NCBI GenBank assembly: GCA_903894155.1
Contig: CAITPF010000315.1
Location: 1-35,084 of the forward strand
Direction of reading: 5' to 3'
DNA from: an uncultured beta proteobacterium
GTDB taxonomy: Bacteria; Pseudomonadota; Gammaproteobacteria; Burkholderiales; Burkholderiaceae_B
Length of the DNA: 35,084 bases
Shown in pieces: positions 23,198-30,803 of this stretch. Made by a program: the position numbers and the translations under genes. Every line of letters begins with the position of its first letter. Position 1 is the stretch's first letter. The notes beneath the pieces were generated by a model. That model worked only from the letters and a program-made list of their open reading frames with translations, had not been told where the DNA came from and searched no databases.

Positions 23198-23284
23198 GTC
23201 GTCCATTAATTGTGCGCCGGATACGCTGAGGTCGACCAAAGTCGTCGTCGCAGCGCGAAGGGTGCGACGTGTTTCGAGGTCAGC

Positions 23285-24442
23285 ATGAAGAAGTTGAGCG
23301 GGTTGCCGGGCGTCTGTGCCATGCTTTTCGCAGGCATTGCAAGCGCACAGGTCAAGGACATGCCGGGTGGCCCTCGAGTCAACCAGCTTAACCTACCCGA
23401 AGGCGTCAGTCAGATCGCCCGTGACGTGGTCTGGCTGCATTGGTTGATGTTAATCATCTGCCTGGTGATTTTCGTCGCCGTCTTCGGGGTCATGTTCTAT
23501 TCGATCTGGGCTCACCGCAAATCGCGCGGCGCCAAGCCCGCCGATTTTCATGAAAGCGTCGTCGTCGAAATCGCCTGGACAGTCGTCCCCTTCCTGATCG
23601 TGATCGGCATGGCGCTTCCCGCCACGCGCACCGTGGTGGCGATGAAAGACACCAGCGGCGCCGACCTCACCATCAAGGCGGTCGGCTACCAGTGGAAGTG
23701 GGGCTACGAGTACGTTGACGGCCAGGCCGCCGGCGTCAAAATCCTCTCGACCCTCTCGACCCCGCGCGCCCAGATCGAAAACAAGGAGCCCAAGGGCCCC
23801 TTCTATTTGATGGAAGTCGACCATCCCCTGGTCGTTCCCGTCGGCAAGAAGATCCGTGTCGCCGTCACCGCTGGCGACGTGATCCACTCCTGGATGGTGC
23901 CCGAACTCGGCGTCAAGCAGGACGGTATCCCTGGCTTCATTCGCAATACCTGGTTCCGCGCCGACAAGATCGGCGAATACCGCGGCCAGTGCAGCGAGCT
24001 CTGCGGCAAGGATCACGCCTTCATGCCGATCGTCGTCAAGGTCGTGTCGGAAGAAGATTACGCAAAGTGGGCCGCCGAGCAGAAAAAGCTGCTCGCCGCC
24101 GCAGCCGACGATCCCTCAAAGGAATACACGAAGGAAGAGCTCGTGTCGCGCGGCGAGAAGGTCTATGCCGCCAACTGCGTGGCGTGCCACCAGGGCAGCG
24201 GCAAGGGCGTGCAGGGCGCGTTCCCCGCGCTCGACGGCAGCGCCATCGTGAAGGGCCCGGCCGCAGGCCAGATCGCCATCGTGCTCAACGGCAAGGCCGG
24301 CACGGCGATGCTGCCGTTCGGCAAGCAGCTCAACGATGTCGAGATCGCGTCTGTCATCACCTACACCCGCAATGCGTGGGATAACGCCGGCAAGGGTCAG
24401 GATCCGATCGTCCAGCCGGCCGCCGTGAAGGCTGCCCACTAA
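23285..24442 (+). CDS. ctaC: CtaC, cytochrome c oxidase subunit II with fused cytochrome c domain
   Basis: Subunit II of the proton-pumping aa3/caa3-type oxidase accepts electrons from cytochrome c. The 385-residue protein has a signal peptide (cleavage after IASA, residue 21), two membrane helices (about 49-74 and 94-114), the CuA domain with ligands H201, C236, E238, C240, H244 and M247, and a C-terminal class I cytochrome c domain with CVACH at 298-302 and axial Met342 (TAMLPFG). The aromatic patch YQWKWGYEY is the electron entry site. The ATG has GAGGT 4 bp upstream; a longer in-frame start was rejected because it would spoil the signal peptide. Confidence 0.97.
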   Translation: MKKLSGLPGVCAMLFAGIASAQVKDMPGGPRVNQLNLPEGVSQIARDVVWLHWLMLIICLVIFVAVFGVMFYSIWAHRKSRGAKPADFHESVVVEIAWTVVPFLIVIGMALPATRTVVAMKDTSGADLTIKAVGYQWKWGYEYVDGQAAGVKILSTLSTPRAQIENKEPKGPFYLMEVDHPLVVPVGKKIRVAVTAGDVIHSWMVPELGVKQDGIPGFIRNTWFRADKIGEYRGQCSELCGKDHAFMPIVVKVVSEEDYAKWAAEQKKLLAAAADDPSKEYTKEELVSRGEKVYAANCVACHQGSGKGVQGAFPALDGSAIVKGPAAGQIAIVLNGKAGTAMLPFGKQLNDVEIASVITYTRNAWDNAGKGQDPIVQPAAVKAAH

Positions 24443-24518
24443 GGTTGCGATCGACGCAAAAGCATCACGAAAGCGCACCACGCAAACGGTTTTTACCAAT
24501 TTTTAAAGATTCTCTGAC

Positions 24519-24539
24519 GATCCTGCCACCGGCGGGATC
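24519..24539 (+). repeat. Hairpin in the ctaC-ctaD gap
   Basis: GATCCTGCC and GGCGGGATC pair over nine positions (one T-G wobble) around the loop ACC, 28 bp before the ctaD start and just upstream of its ribosome-binding site. There is no U-tract, so a segmental mRNA-stability or processing role is more likely than termination. Confidence 0.45.
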
Positions 24540-24566
24540 GCAGACAAAGCAGGATAGGAGTCCAGA

Positions 24567-26180
24567 ATGAGCAGCGTTACTGCAGATCACGTCTCCGGCC
24601 ACGGCCACGCGCACGATCATGATGACCACGAGCACCATGGGCCGATGCACGGCTGGCGCCGGTGGCTCTTCGCGACGAACCACAAGGACATCGGCACGAT
24701 GTACCTCGTGTTCGCCCTGATCATGCTGTTCGAAGGCGGCACCCTCGCGCTGTTGCTGCGCACGGAGCTCTTCCAGCCGGGCCTGCAGTTCTTCAGCCCC
24801 GAGTTGTTTAACCAGTTCACCACGATGCACGGCCTGATCATGGTGTTCGGCGCGATCATGCCCGCCTTCGTGGGCTTTGCGAACTGGCTGGTGCCGCTGC
24901 AGATCGGTGCCTCGGACATGGCCTTCGCGCGCATGAACAACTTCAGCTTCTGGCTGCTGCCGGTTGCCGCCACGCTGCTGACGACGTCGTTCTTCGTTCC
25001 TGGCGGCGCCACCGCCGCGGGCTGGACCCTGTACGCGCCGCTGACCGCGCAAATGGGCCCCGGCATGGATCTGGCGATCTTCGCGGTGCACCTGATGGGC
25101 GCCTCGTCGATCATGGGCGCGATCAACATCGTCGTCACCATCCTGAACATGCGCGCGCCCGGCATGACGCTGATGAAGATGCCACTGTTCTGCTGGACGT
25201 GGCTCATCACCGCCTACCTGCTGATCGCCGTGATGCCGGTGCTGGCCGCCGCCATCACCATGGTGCTGACCGACCGCCACTTCGGCACGGGCTTCTTCAA
25301 CGCCGCCGCAGGCGGTGACCCTGTCCTCTACCAGCACATCTTCTGGTTCTTCGGTCACCCCGAGGTCTACATCATGATCCTGCCGGCCTTTGGCATCGTT
25401 TCTGCCATCGTGCCCGCGTTCGCGCGCAAGCGTCTGTTCGGCTACGCCTCGATGGTGTACGCCACGGCCTCGATCGCCATCCTGTCGTTCATCGTGTGGG
25501 CGCACCACATGTTCGCGACCGGCATGCCGGTCACCGCGCAGCTGTACTTCATGTACGCGACGATGCTGATCTCGATCCCGACCGGCGTGAAGGTGTTCAA
25601 CTGGGTCGCCACGATGTGGCGCGGCTCGATGACATTCGAGACCCCGATGCTGTTCGCCGTGGGCTTCATCTTCGTGTTCACGATCGGTGGCTTCACCGGC
25701 CTGATCCTGTCGATGGCCCCGATCGATATCCAGGTGCACGATACCTATTACGTGGTCGCCCACTTCCACTACGTTCTGGTGGCAGGCTCGCTCTTTGCGC
25801 TCTTCGCCGGCACCTACTACTGGTTGCCCAAGTGGACTGGCTATATGTATAACGAGACGCTTGGCAAGTGGCACTTCTGGCTGAGCATGATCACGTTCAA
25901 CATCACGTTCTTCCCGATGCACTTCATGGGCCTGGCCGGCATGCCGCGTCGCTATGCCGACTACGCCGCGCAGTTCACCGATTTCCACCAGGTCGCCACG
26001 ATCGGCGCCTTCGGTTTCGGGCTCTCGCAACTGCTGTTCGTCTACATCATCCTGCAATGCGTCAAGGGCAAGGGCGAGCGCGCCGCGGCCAAGCCGTGGG
26101 AAGGCGCCGAAGGCCTGGAGTGGACAATCCCCTCGCCGGCGCCGTTCCACACGTTCGTGACGCCCCCGCACGTCGATTAA
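24567..26180 (+). CDS. ctaD: CtaD, cytochrome c oxidase subunit I (type A1)
   Basis: This is the catalytic subunit holding heme a, heme a3 and CuB. It has 537 residues and twelve membrane helices. Ligands visible are H88 and H401 (heme a), H399 (heme a3), H264, H313 and H314 (CuB); the cross-linked tyrosine is Y268 in GHPEVY, and E266 marks the D-channel type A1 subfamily. The N-terminus is rich in histidine: nine in residues 8-28 ([13 protein letters not shown] core), a possible metal-binding tail. GGAG stands 7 bp before the ATG. The 124-bp gap from ctaC holds one hairpin. Confidence 0.98.
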   Translation: MSSVTADHVSGHGHAHDHDDHEHHGPMHGWRRWLFATNHKDIGTMYLVFALIMLFEGGTLALLLRTELFQPGLQFFSPELFNQFTTMHGLIMVFGAIMPAFVGFANWLVPLQIGASDMAFARMNNFSFWLLPVAATLLTTSFFVPGGATAAGWTLYAPLTAQMGPGMDLAIFAVHLMGASSIMGAINIVVTILNMRAPGMTLMKMPLFCWTWLITAYLLIAVMPVLAAAITMVLTDRHFGTGFFNAAAGGDPVLYQHIFWFFGHPEVYIMILPAFGIVSAIVPAFARKRLFGYASMVYATASIAILSFIVWAHHMFATGMPVTAQLYFMYATMLISIPTGVKVFNWVATMWRGSMTFETPMLFAVGFIFVFTIGGFTGLILSMAPIDIQVHDTYYVVAHFHYVLVAGSLFALFAGTYYWLPKWTGYMYNETLGKWHFWLSMITFNITFFPMHFMGLAGMPRRYADYAAQFTDFHQVATIGAFGFGLSQLLFVYIILQCVKGKGERAAAKPWEGAEGLEWTIPSPAPFHTFVTPPHVD

Positions 26181-26188
26181 GGATCACG

Positions 26189-26293
26189 ATGACCCCAGAG
26201 CAACAACGCAAAAACAGGCGCACCGGATTTTTTTTCCTGGCCGTGGTGGTTGTGTTTTTTGCCTGGTTCATCGTCAAGCAGGTTTATGCGTAG
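26189..26293 (+). CDS. Small cytochrome oxidase assembly-type membrane protein, 34 aa
   Basis: MTPEQQRKNRRTG is followed by one hydrophobic helix (FFFLAVVVVFFAWFIV) and a basic end. Very short proteins of this form are regularly found between ctaD and ctaG in Burkholderiales and are named cytochrome oxidase small assembly proteins; the role is inferred from position. It begins 8 bp after the ctaD stop with AAGGA in front. Here the next gene is not ctaG but the DUF2970 gene. Confidence 0.8.
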   Translation: MTPEQQRKNRRTGFFFLAVVVVFFAWFIVKQVYA

Positions 26294-26329
26294 TGTCCTG
26301 ACACAGCTGGATTGGGCAGGTAAAGAAGG

Positions 26330-26554
26330 ATGAGTCAGGATCTGAAGGAGCTGTCCCGGCGCAAGCTGAATTTCTTCCAGACACTCAAGGCGATTTCCTG
26401 GGCGATGTTTGGCATCAGGAAGGGTTCGGGGTATCAGGAAGACATGGCAAAGCTCAACCCGGTGCATGTCGTGCTGGCGGGCCTGCTGGCGGGGCTGATG
26501 TTTGTGGTGGGGCTGATCATGATCGTCCGTTGGGCGGTTTCCAGCCTGAGTTAA
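26330..26554 (+). CDS. DUF2970-family small membrane protein
   Basis: This 74-residue protein has a basic amphipathic N-terminus (LKELSRRKLNFFQTLKAISWAMFGIRKG) and one membrane helix at about 47-68 (VVLAGLLAGLMFVVGLIMIV). DUF2970 proteins are regularly encoded in cytochrome oxidase clusters just before ctaE in betaproteobacteria; no biochemical role is established. It lies 36 bp after the small assembly-type gene, and the start is preceded by AAAGAAGG. The window has no gene for CtaG (Cox11) in this spot. Confidence 0.82.
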   Translation: MSQDLKELSRRKLNFFQTLKAISWAMFGIRKGSGYQEDMAKLNPVHVVLAGLLAGLMFVVGLIMIVRWAVSSLS

Positions 26555-26590
26555 GACAAGCGGTTAACTATCTGTAGCACGGAGAACAAA

Positions 26591-27466
26591 ATGAGTGCAT
26601 CCCACTCGGTCCACACCAAAGAGGCACCTTACTATTATGTGCCCGACAGTTCCCCCCACCCGGCGCGCGCGAGTGTCTCCCTGCTCGTCACCATGCTGGG
26701 TGCGGCGTCGTGGGTCAACGGAATTGAGCTCGGCAAATGGGCCGTCCTTGTCGGCATCCTGAGCCTGATTACCGTCCTGTACTTCTGGTTTGGCGATGCC
26801 ATTTCGGAAGAAGAAGCCGGCCTGAACAGCAAGCGCGTCGATGTCTCGTACCGCTGGAGCATGTCCTGGTTCATCTTCTCCGAAGTCATGTTTTTCGCGG
26901 CGTTCTTCGGCGCGCTCTGGTATGTGCGCACCGTGACCACGCCGTGGCTTGGCGATCTCGATCACCGCCTGCTGCTCTGGCCGAACTTCGTCCCCACCTG
27001 GCCCAACCTCGGCCCGGCAGGCGTCGTTCCAGCCTTCCAGACGATGAGCCCTTTCTGGCTGCCCACGATCAACACTGCGCTGCTGCTCTCCTCGGGCGTC
27101 ACGCTCACGATCTCGCACCATGCGCTGCGCGAAAACCATCGCGGCAAATCCGAATTCTGGCTCTTTTTGACGATTGTGCTGGGCGCGACCTTCGTGGTCT
27201 GCCAGGCTTTCGAGTACTACCATGCCTACCACGAGCTGAACCTGAAGTTCACCTCCGGCGCCTACGGCTCGCTCTTCTTCATGCTCACCGGCTTTCACGG
27301 CTTTCACGTGATCATGGGCGCGACGATGCTGACCGTGATGCTGATCCGCATGCTCAAGGGCCACTTCACCGCGAACAACCACTTCGGCTTCGAAGGCGCC
27401 GCCTGGTACTGGCACTTCGTTGACGTTGTGTGGCTTGGTCTTTATATCTTCGTGTACTGGATGTAA
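26591..27466 (+). CDS. ctaE: CtaE, cytochrome c oxidase subunit III
   Basis: Subunit III stabilises the oxidase core and helps feed protons to the D-channel. It has 291 residues and seven hydrophobic helices. Motifs are SEVMFFAAFFGALWY (with the conserved Glu), AFEYYHAYHEL, FFMLTGFHGFHVIMGATML and AAWYWHFVDVVWLGLYIFVYW. The ATG has GGAG 7 bp upstream. It is the last gene before a strong terminator and the lower-GC accessory block. Confidence 0.97.
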   Translation: MSASHSVHTKEAPYYYVPDSSPHPARASVSLLVTMLGAASWVNGIELGKWAVLVGILSLITVLYFWFGDAISEEEAGLNSKRVDVSYRWSMSWFIFSEVMFFAAFFGALWYVRTVTTPWLGDLDHRLLLWPNFVPTWPNLGPAGVVPAFQTMSPFWLPTINTALLLSSGVTLTISHHALRENHRGKSEFWLFLTIVLGATFVVCQAFEYYHAYHELNLKFTSGAYGSLFFMLTGFHGFHVIMGATMLTVMLIRMLKGHFTANNHFGFEGAAWYWHFVDVVWLGLYIFVYWM

Positions 27467-27508
27467 TCAGCCACCGGCAAGCATTGCCAACTCAATGAGT
27501 TGCATTCA

Positions 27509-27540
27509 AAAGGCCCAAGAGGACATCTTCTTGGGCCTTT
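27509..27540 (+). terminator. Intrinsic terminator after ctaE
   Basis: AAAGGCCCAAGA and TCTTGGGCCTTT form a perfect 12-bp stem with an 8-base loop, 42 bp past the ctaE stop, ending in TTTCGCTT. The stem with A-run and T-run shoulders can work in both directions. A 13-bp palindrome AACTCAATGAGTT lies just upstream (27489-27501). Confidence 0.88.
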
Positions 27541-27543
27541 CGC

Positions 27544-27744
27544 TTGGTGAGGGCCGAAATTTCAACTGATCAATTTTCGACGAGCAAGAAGGCGAGCAAG
27601 AAGGCGACGGGCCGAGTGGCGAGTGAAATGCTGGAAATGGCGACGTTGCTAAGCAATCACGGGCTTCTGTCGAAAAAGGATATGGCGGAGTTGAAGGCTA
27701 TTTGCGAGTCGCCCCGGGTGAGCAAGGCGCCAGCAAAGCCGTGA
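27544..27744 (+). CDS. Small ORF resembling the N-terminus of a HigA/NadS-type antitoxin; possibly a remnant
   Basis: The frame encodes up to 66 residues from a TTG just after the ctaE terminator; no ribosome-binding site fits, so start and expression are uncertain. The segment SEMLEMATLLSNHGLLSKKDMAELKAICESP resembles the region before the helix-turn-helix in HigA/NadS-type antitoxins (pattern LLEMAxxLxxxGLxxKxxMxELxxLC), but the DNA-binding helices that should follow are missing and the frame ends at APAKP. It may therefore be a truncated antitoxin gene or a short linker protein. It precedes the nucleotidyltransferase gene by 59 bp. Confidence 0.35.
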   Translation: MVRAEISTDQFSTSKKASKKATGRVASEMLEMATLLSNHGLLSKKDMAELKAICESPRVSKAPAKP

Positions 27745-27756
27745 CGCCAGATTGCA

Positions 27757-27789
27757 GTTAGGTCCACAACGAAATAAAATGGACCTAAC
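27757..27789 (+). promoter_or_regulatory. Perfect 10-bp inverted repeat in front of the nucleotidyltransferase gene
   Basis: GTTAGGTCCA and TGGACCTAAC are separated by 13 bases (CAACGAAATAAAA), ending 14 bp before the ATG. The AT-rich spacer could hold a -10 element, which would make this an operator overlapping the promoter; in RNA it would be a hairpin just upstream of the ribosome-binding site AGAGGGGAAGG. Either way it suggests tight control of the next gene. Confidence 0.65.
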
Positions 27790-27803
27790 AAAGAGGGGAA
27801 GGC

Positions 27804-28922
27804 ATGCCAAACTGGTTCAATGACGCGAGCCTCGCGACGCAAACCGCATATGCCCAACTTTTTCAAACCGCGCTGGAAGTTCAATCAAGAAAGTTGATTG
27901 CGGACTTGAGCGGGAATTTTCTCTCAAAAAAAATTCGCGGGAAGACGTATTGGTATTACCGCTATAGCGCAGCAAAAGATAACCGCGTTCAAGTGTATCT
28001 GGGACCAAATTCGCCAGCGATTCAGGCATTAATTGCGAAAAAACAAAGCGAGAGTTCGCTTGCTGTCGCTGTCGCTTTACGGCGGCAACTGAAAATTGCA
28101 GTGGCCGCGGGCGCGTGCGTGACACCCTCCGCGCAACTCAAACCGATTCGCCGCCTGGCAGAGTATGGCTTTTTTCAAGCGGGTGGCGTGCTTGTCGGAT
28201 CCCAAGCCTTTTCAGCGTATTCAAATATGCTTGGGATTCAATGGGCAAATGAGAATACCCACAAAACGCTGGATGTTGATTTTGCGCACGCAGGGGACAA
28301 CCTCAGCCTGGCAATTGACCCGTCATTCAAGATCAACACAACGACGGCGATTCAATCCCTGGAAGAGGGATTTCTGCCAAGGGCATCGGACACTGGCAGG
28401 AGCGGGTCTTGGGCACATCCAACAGATCCCGACTTCATCATTGATTTTTTGACGCCTAAGTCTTCGGTTGATGATGCGCCTTTTGAGAGCGAACAACTGG
28501 GCATCGCTCTGCAACCTTTGAAATTCATGGAATTTTCGCTGGAACATATCCAGCAAGCGATCTTGTTCAATGCCACGGATACCGCGATCGTCAACGTGCC
28601 GGATCCTTCAAGGTATGCGGTTCATAAACTGATTGTGTATGTTGAACGACTGTCTTCAAACTCCGTCAAGGCACACAAGGATCTGGTTCAGGCAGCCGCA
28701 TTGATTGCAGTTTTGAAGCGCGATCGGCCCGACGACCTTTTTGACTGCTTTGCCGACGCGTTGGGACGAGGGCCCGGATGGAAGAAGCGTGTGGATCAGG
28801 GCCTTCGCGCGCTGGAATCCAAGCATGCCGATCTGGATTTGAAGTCCTGGTTAATCGTGATGCAGCAGCAAAGTGACAAAGAAAACCTGGGTGACGATGA
28901 CTCGACCGTTCAAGATGAATAG
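27804..28922 (+). CDS. GSU2403-like nucleotidyltransferase-fold protein (NTP_transf_8 type)
   Basis: This 372-residue protein has an N-terminal module with KKIRGKTYWYYRYSAAKD and VQVYLGP (residues 40-68). A polymerase-beta nucleotidyltransferase core follows: GGVLVGSQAF at 128-136 (G132, S133) and the metal-binding DVD at 157-159 in KTLDVDFAH. The C-terminus is acidic (GDDDSTVQDE). Proteins of this type are annotated as nucleotidyltransferases and are found in variable genomic regions; the substrate is unknown. An AbiEii-like or MenT-like toxin role is possible but is inference. Lower GC than the oxidase genes and a strong ribosome-binding site behind the inverted repeat are visible. It converges with the sulfatase gene. 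Confidence 0.72.
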   Translation: MPNWFNDASLATQTAYAQLFQTALEVQSRKLIADLSGNFLSKKIRGKTYWYYRYSAAKDNRVQVYLGPNSPAIQALIAKKQSESSLAVAVALRRQLKIAVAAGACVTPSAQLKPIRRLAEYGFFQAGGVLVGSQAFSAYSNMLGIQWANENTHKTLDVDFAHAGDNLSLAIDPSFKINTTTAIQSLEEGFLPRASDTGRSGSWAHPTDPDFIIDFLTPKSSVDDAPFESEQLGIALQPLKFMEFSLEHIQQAILFNATDTAIVNVPDPSRYAVHKLIVYVERLSSNSVKAHKDLVQAAALIAVLKRDRPDDLFDCFADALGRGPGWKKRVDQGLRALESKHADLDLKSWLIVMQQQSDKENLGDDDSTVQDE

Positions 28923-28996
28923 GCGTACAGCGTAAGTTCACCGCCCGGATGAAAATCAGTCAATGCATGCAGACAAGAATTTGCGATTCCCCAAAT

Positions 28997-30610
28997 CTAC
29001 TTGTCATGCGACGCCCTGGCTTTCTGAATCTGTTCCTTGATCGCTTCCATGCTCACGTTCGCGCCCTTTTGCATGGGCGGGAACTCGATTGCCGTCTGAG
29101 CGAGCTTTTCAATGTGCTGCAGCACGAACTCGAATCGCCAGATCTCATTCCAGAACCAGTCGTAAAACGCCAGTGAACCATTTGCCCCTGCGGGCATACC
29201 CATGCGCTCGAAGGGATCGAGACGCAAATTGGTCAGGATCGGCCAATCCACCCGGACGGTGCTTCCCAGCCAGCCGTTCGGTTGATCGGTGAAGCGGTAT
29301 TTGTAATCGTCAATCCGTACCGCTGAAAGCGTGCTTTCAGTGAAGTAAAAAATTTCATGGCGCGCTGACGGCCCCTTGCCCGTGATCACTGCGGTCTGAT
29401 CATAGCCATCAAGGTGTACCTTGAATGTCTTGTCGTCTACTTTCTTGCCGCTCAGCAGTTCGTTCGTAATGTTCGGGTTACCCGCCGCAGTGACTATCGT
29501 TGGGAACCAGTCCATGCCCGAAATGATTGCATTTTCGACCTTGCCAGCAGAAACCTTGCCCGGCCAGCGCAAGATGGCCGGAGCGCGAAAACCGCCCTCC
29601 AGTGCCGACCCTTTACCACCCGCAAACGGGGTGTTGCCGCCGTCAGGCCAGGTGAAGTTCATCGCGCCGTTATCTGTCGTGAACAAGACGATGGTGTTGT
29701 CATCAACGCCCATTGCTTTGAGCTTATCCATCACCTTGCCGACGTCGTCGTCGAGTTGCGCCATTCCCGCTTCCTGCTTGGACCATCCGTTTTCGGAATT
29801 ACGCATTGCCTCGTATTTATCCGAAAGGTGTGTGATCTTGTGCATTCTCGTAGGATTGAGCCACAGAAAAAATGGCTTCCCCTCGTTCTTCGCCTTCTCG
29901 ATGAAGGTCAGGGCTTTGTCCCGAATTTCGTCGTCAACAGTCTCCATGCGCTTGGGGTAGAGCTCCCCTGCATCTTCTATTTTCTGTTTTCCGACCTTAC
30001 CCCATCGAGGCATCACGGTCGGGTCATCGGTGGTGGTCGCCCAACTGTGCAGCATGTTGCGGGGCCCGATCGTATCCTTCAGGTTTTGCGGATAATTACG
30101 ATGCGACGGATCTTCCATCGCGTTCAGGTGATAGAGATACCCAAAAAACTCGTCGAAACCATGCACGGTCGGCAGAAACTCATTGCGGTCGCCGAGATGG
30201 TTCTTTCCAAACTGGCCCGTGGCATAGCCCATGGACTTAAGTACATCCGCCAGGGTCGGGGCAGCCGCTGGAAGCCCAATGGGCGAACCCGCCTGGCCGA
30301 CAGTCGTCATCCCGGTGCGGATTGGAAGTTGCCCGGTAATGAAGTTCGCCCGCCCTGCCGTTGAACTGGCCTCGGCGTAGTAATCGGTGAACCGCATTCC
30401 TTCACTGGCAAGTTTGTCAAGGTTGGGGGTTTTGCCCGCCATGACTCCCTGATGATAGGCGCCAATGTTGAACCAGCCAATGTCGTCACCCATGATCACG
30501 ACAACGTTGGGTTGCTTTGTTTGCCCTTGCGCCAATGATGGCAACGCCGCCATATTGCCAAATCCGATCGCGCCAATCATGGTGCAAATCAATCGCTTTT
30601 TATAGTTCAT
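28997..30610 (-). CDS. Periplasmic type I sulfatase, serine-type active site
   Basis: This 537-residue alkaline-phosphatase-fold sulfatase has a Sec signal peptide (residues 1-27, cleavage after SLAQ). Metal ligands are D42 and D43 (VIMGDDIGW) and a later DNGAMNF. The signature is S83-T84-A85-G86-R87 followed by ANFITGQ, i.e. [CS]-x-[PA]-x-R with serine, which must be oxidised to formylglycine by a radical SAM maturase; one is encoded divergently next to it. LRLDPFERMG and DWFWNEIWRFEF near the C-terminus fit arylsulfatase A-like enzymes. The substrate is unknown. A tiny frame ATG-AGT-GAT-AAA-TGA overlaps its start codon. Lower GC than the flanks. Confidence 0.88.
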   Translation of the reverse strand: MNYKKRLICTMIGAIGFGNMAALPSLAQGQTKQPNVVVIMGDDIGWFNIGAYHQGVMAGKTPNLDKLASEGMRFTDYYAEASSTAGRANFITGQLPIRTGMTTVGQAGSPIGLPAAAPTLADVLKSMGYATGQFGKNHLGDRNEFLPTVHGFDEFFGYLYHLNAMEDPSHRNYPQNLKDTIGPRNMLHSWATTTDDPTVMPRWGKVGKQKIEDAGELYPKRMETVDDEIRDKALTFIEKAKNEGKPFFLWLNPTRMHKITHLSDKYEAMRNSENGWSKQEAGMAQLDDDVGKVMDKLKAMGVDDNTIVLFTTDNGAMNFTWPDGGNTPFAGGKGSALEGGFRAPAILRWPGKVSAGKVENAIISGMDWFPTIVTAAGNPNITNELLSGKKVDDKTFKVHLDGYDQTAVITGKGPSARHEIFYFTESTLSAVRIDDYKYRFTDQPNGWLGSTVRVDWPILTNLRLDPFERMGMPAGANGSLAFYDWFWNEIWRFEFVLQHIEKLAQTAIEFPPMQKGANVSMEAIKEQIQKARASHDK

Positions 30611-30733
30611 TTATCACTCATTTTGTTCGGCGGTCGGTGGTCAAACTGCGCATACCTTAAGAACGCCGATACGCGTTCAGATCCATTGCCACAGTTGATG
30701 CACGGTATCATGGACACGCACTTTCAAGCCACA

Positions 30734-30750
30734 TGTTCACCGAGTGAACA
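30734..30750. promoter_or_regulatory. Palindromic operator candidate between the sulfatase and its maturase
   Basis: TGTTCAC-CGA-GTGAACA is a perfect 17-bp palindrome in the 193-bp divergent gap. It lies 54 bp before the maturase start and 124 bp before the sulfatase start. A TAATAT (30774-30779) could serve as -10 for the maturase, with no good -35 but the palindrome just upstream, as expected for an activator site. No regulator gene is adjacent and the binding protein is unknown. Confidence 0.6.
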
Positions 30751-30803
30751 CATGGTCGCTCAAGAACTGTGACTAATATCACGACAACAGACCGTATCGA
30801 TCT

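Noticed and set aside
24465..26171. Long open frame (568 codons) on the minus strand across ctaD
   Set aside because: It is a GC-rich shadow of the strongly conserved ctaD gene; its composition (His, Arg, Glu, Gln repeats) is that of an antisense frame and no family is recognisable.
28923..28996. Terminator between the nucleotidyltransferase and sulfatase genes
   Set aside because: Only a 5-bp AT-rich pairing was found; too weak to call.
30734..30750. Palindrome as a CRP or FNR site
   Set aside because: The half-site TGTTCAC with a 3-base spacer does not fit TGTGA-N6-TCACA or TTGAT-N4-ATCAA.
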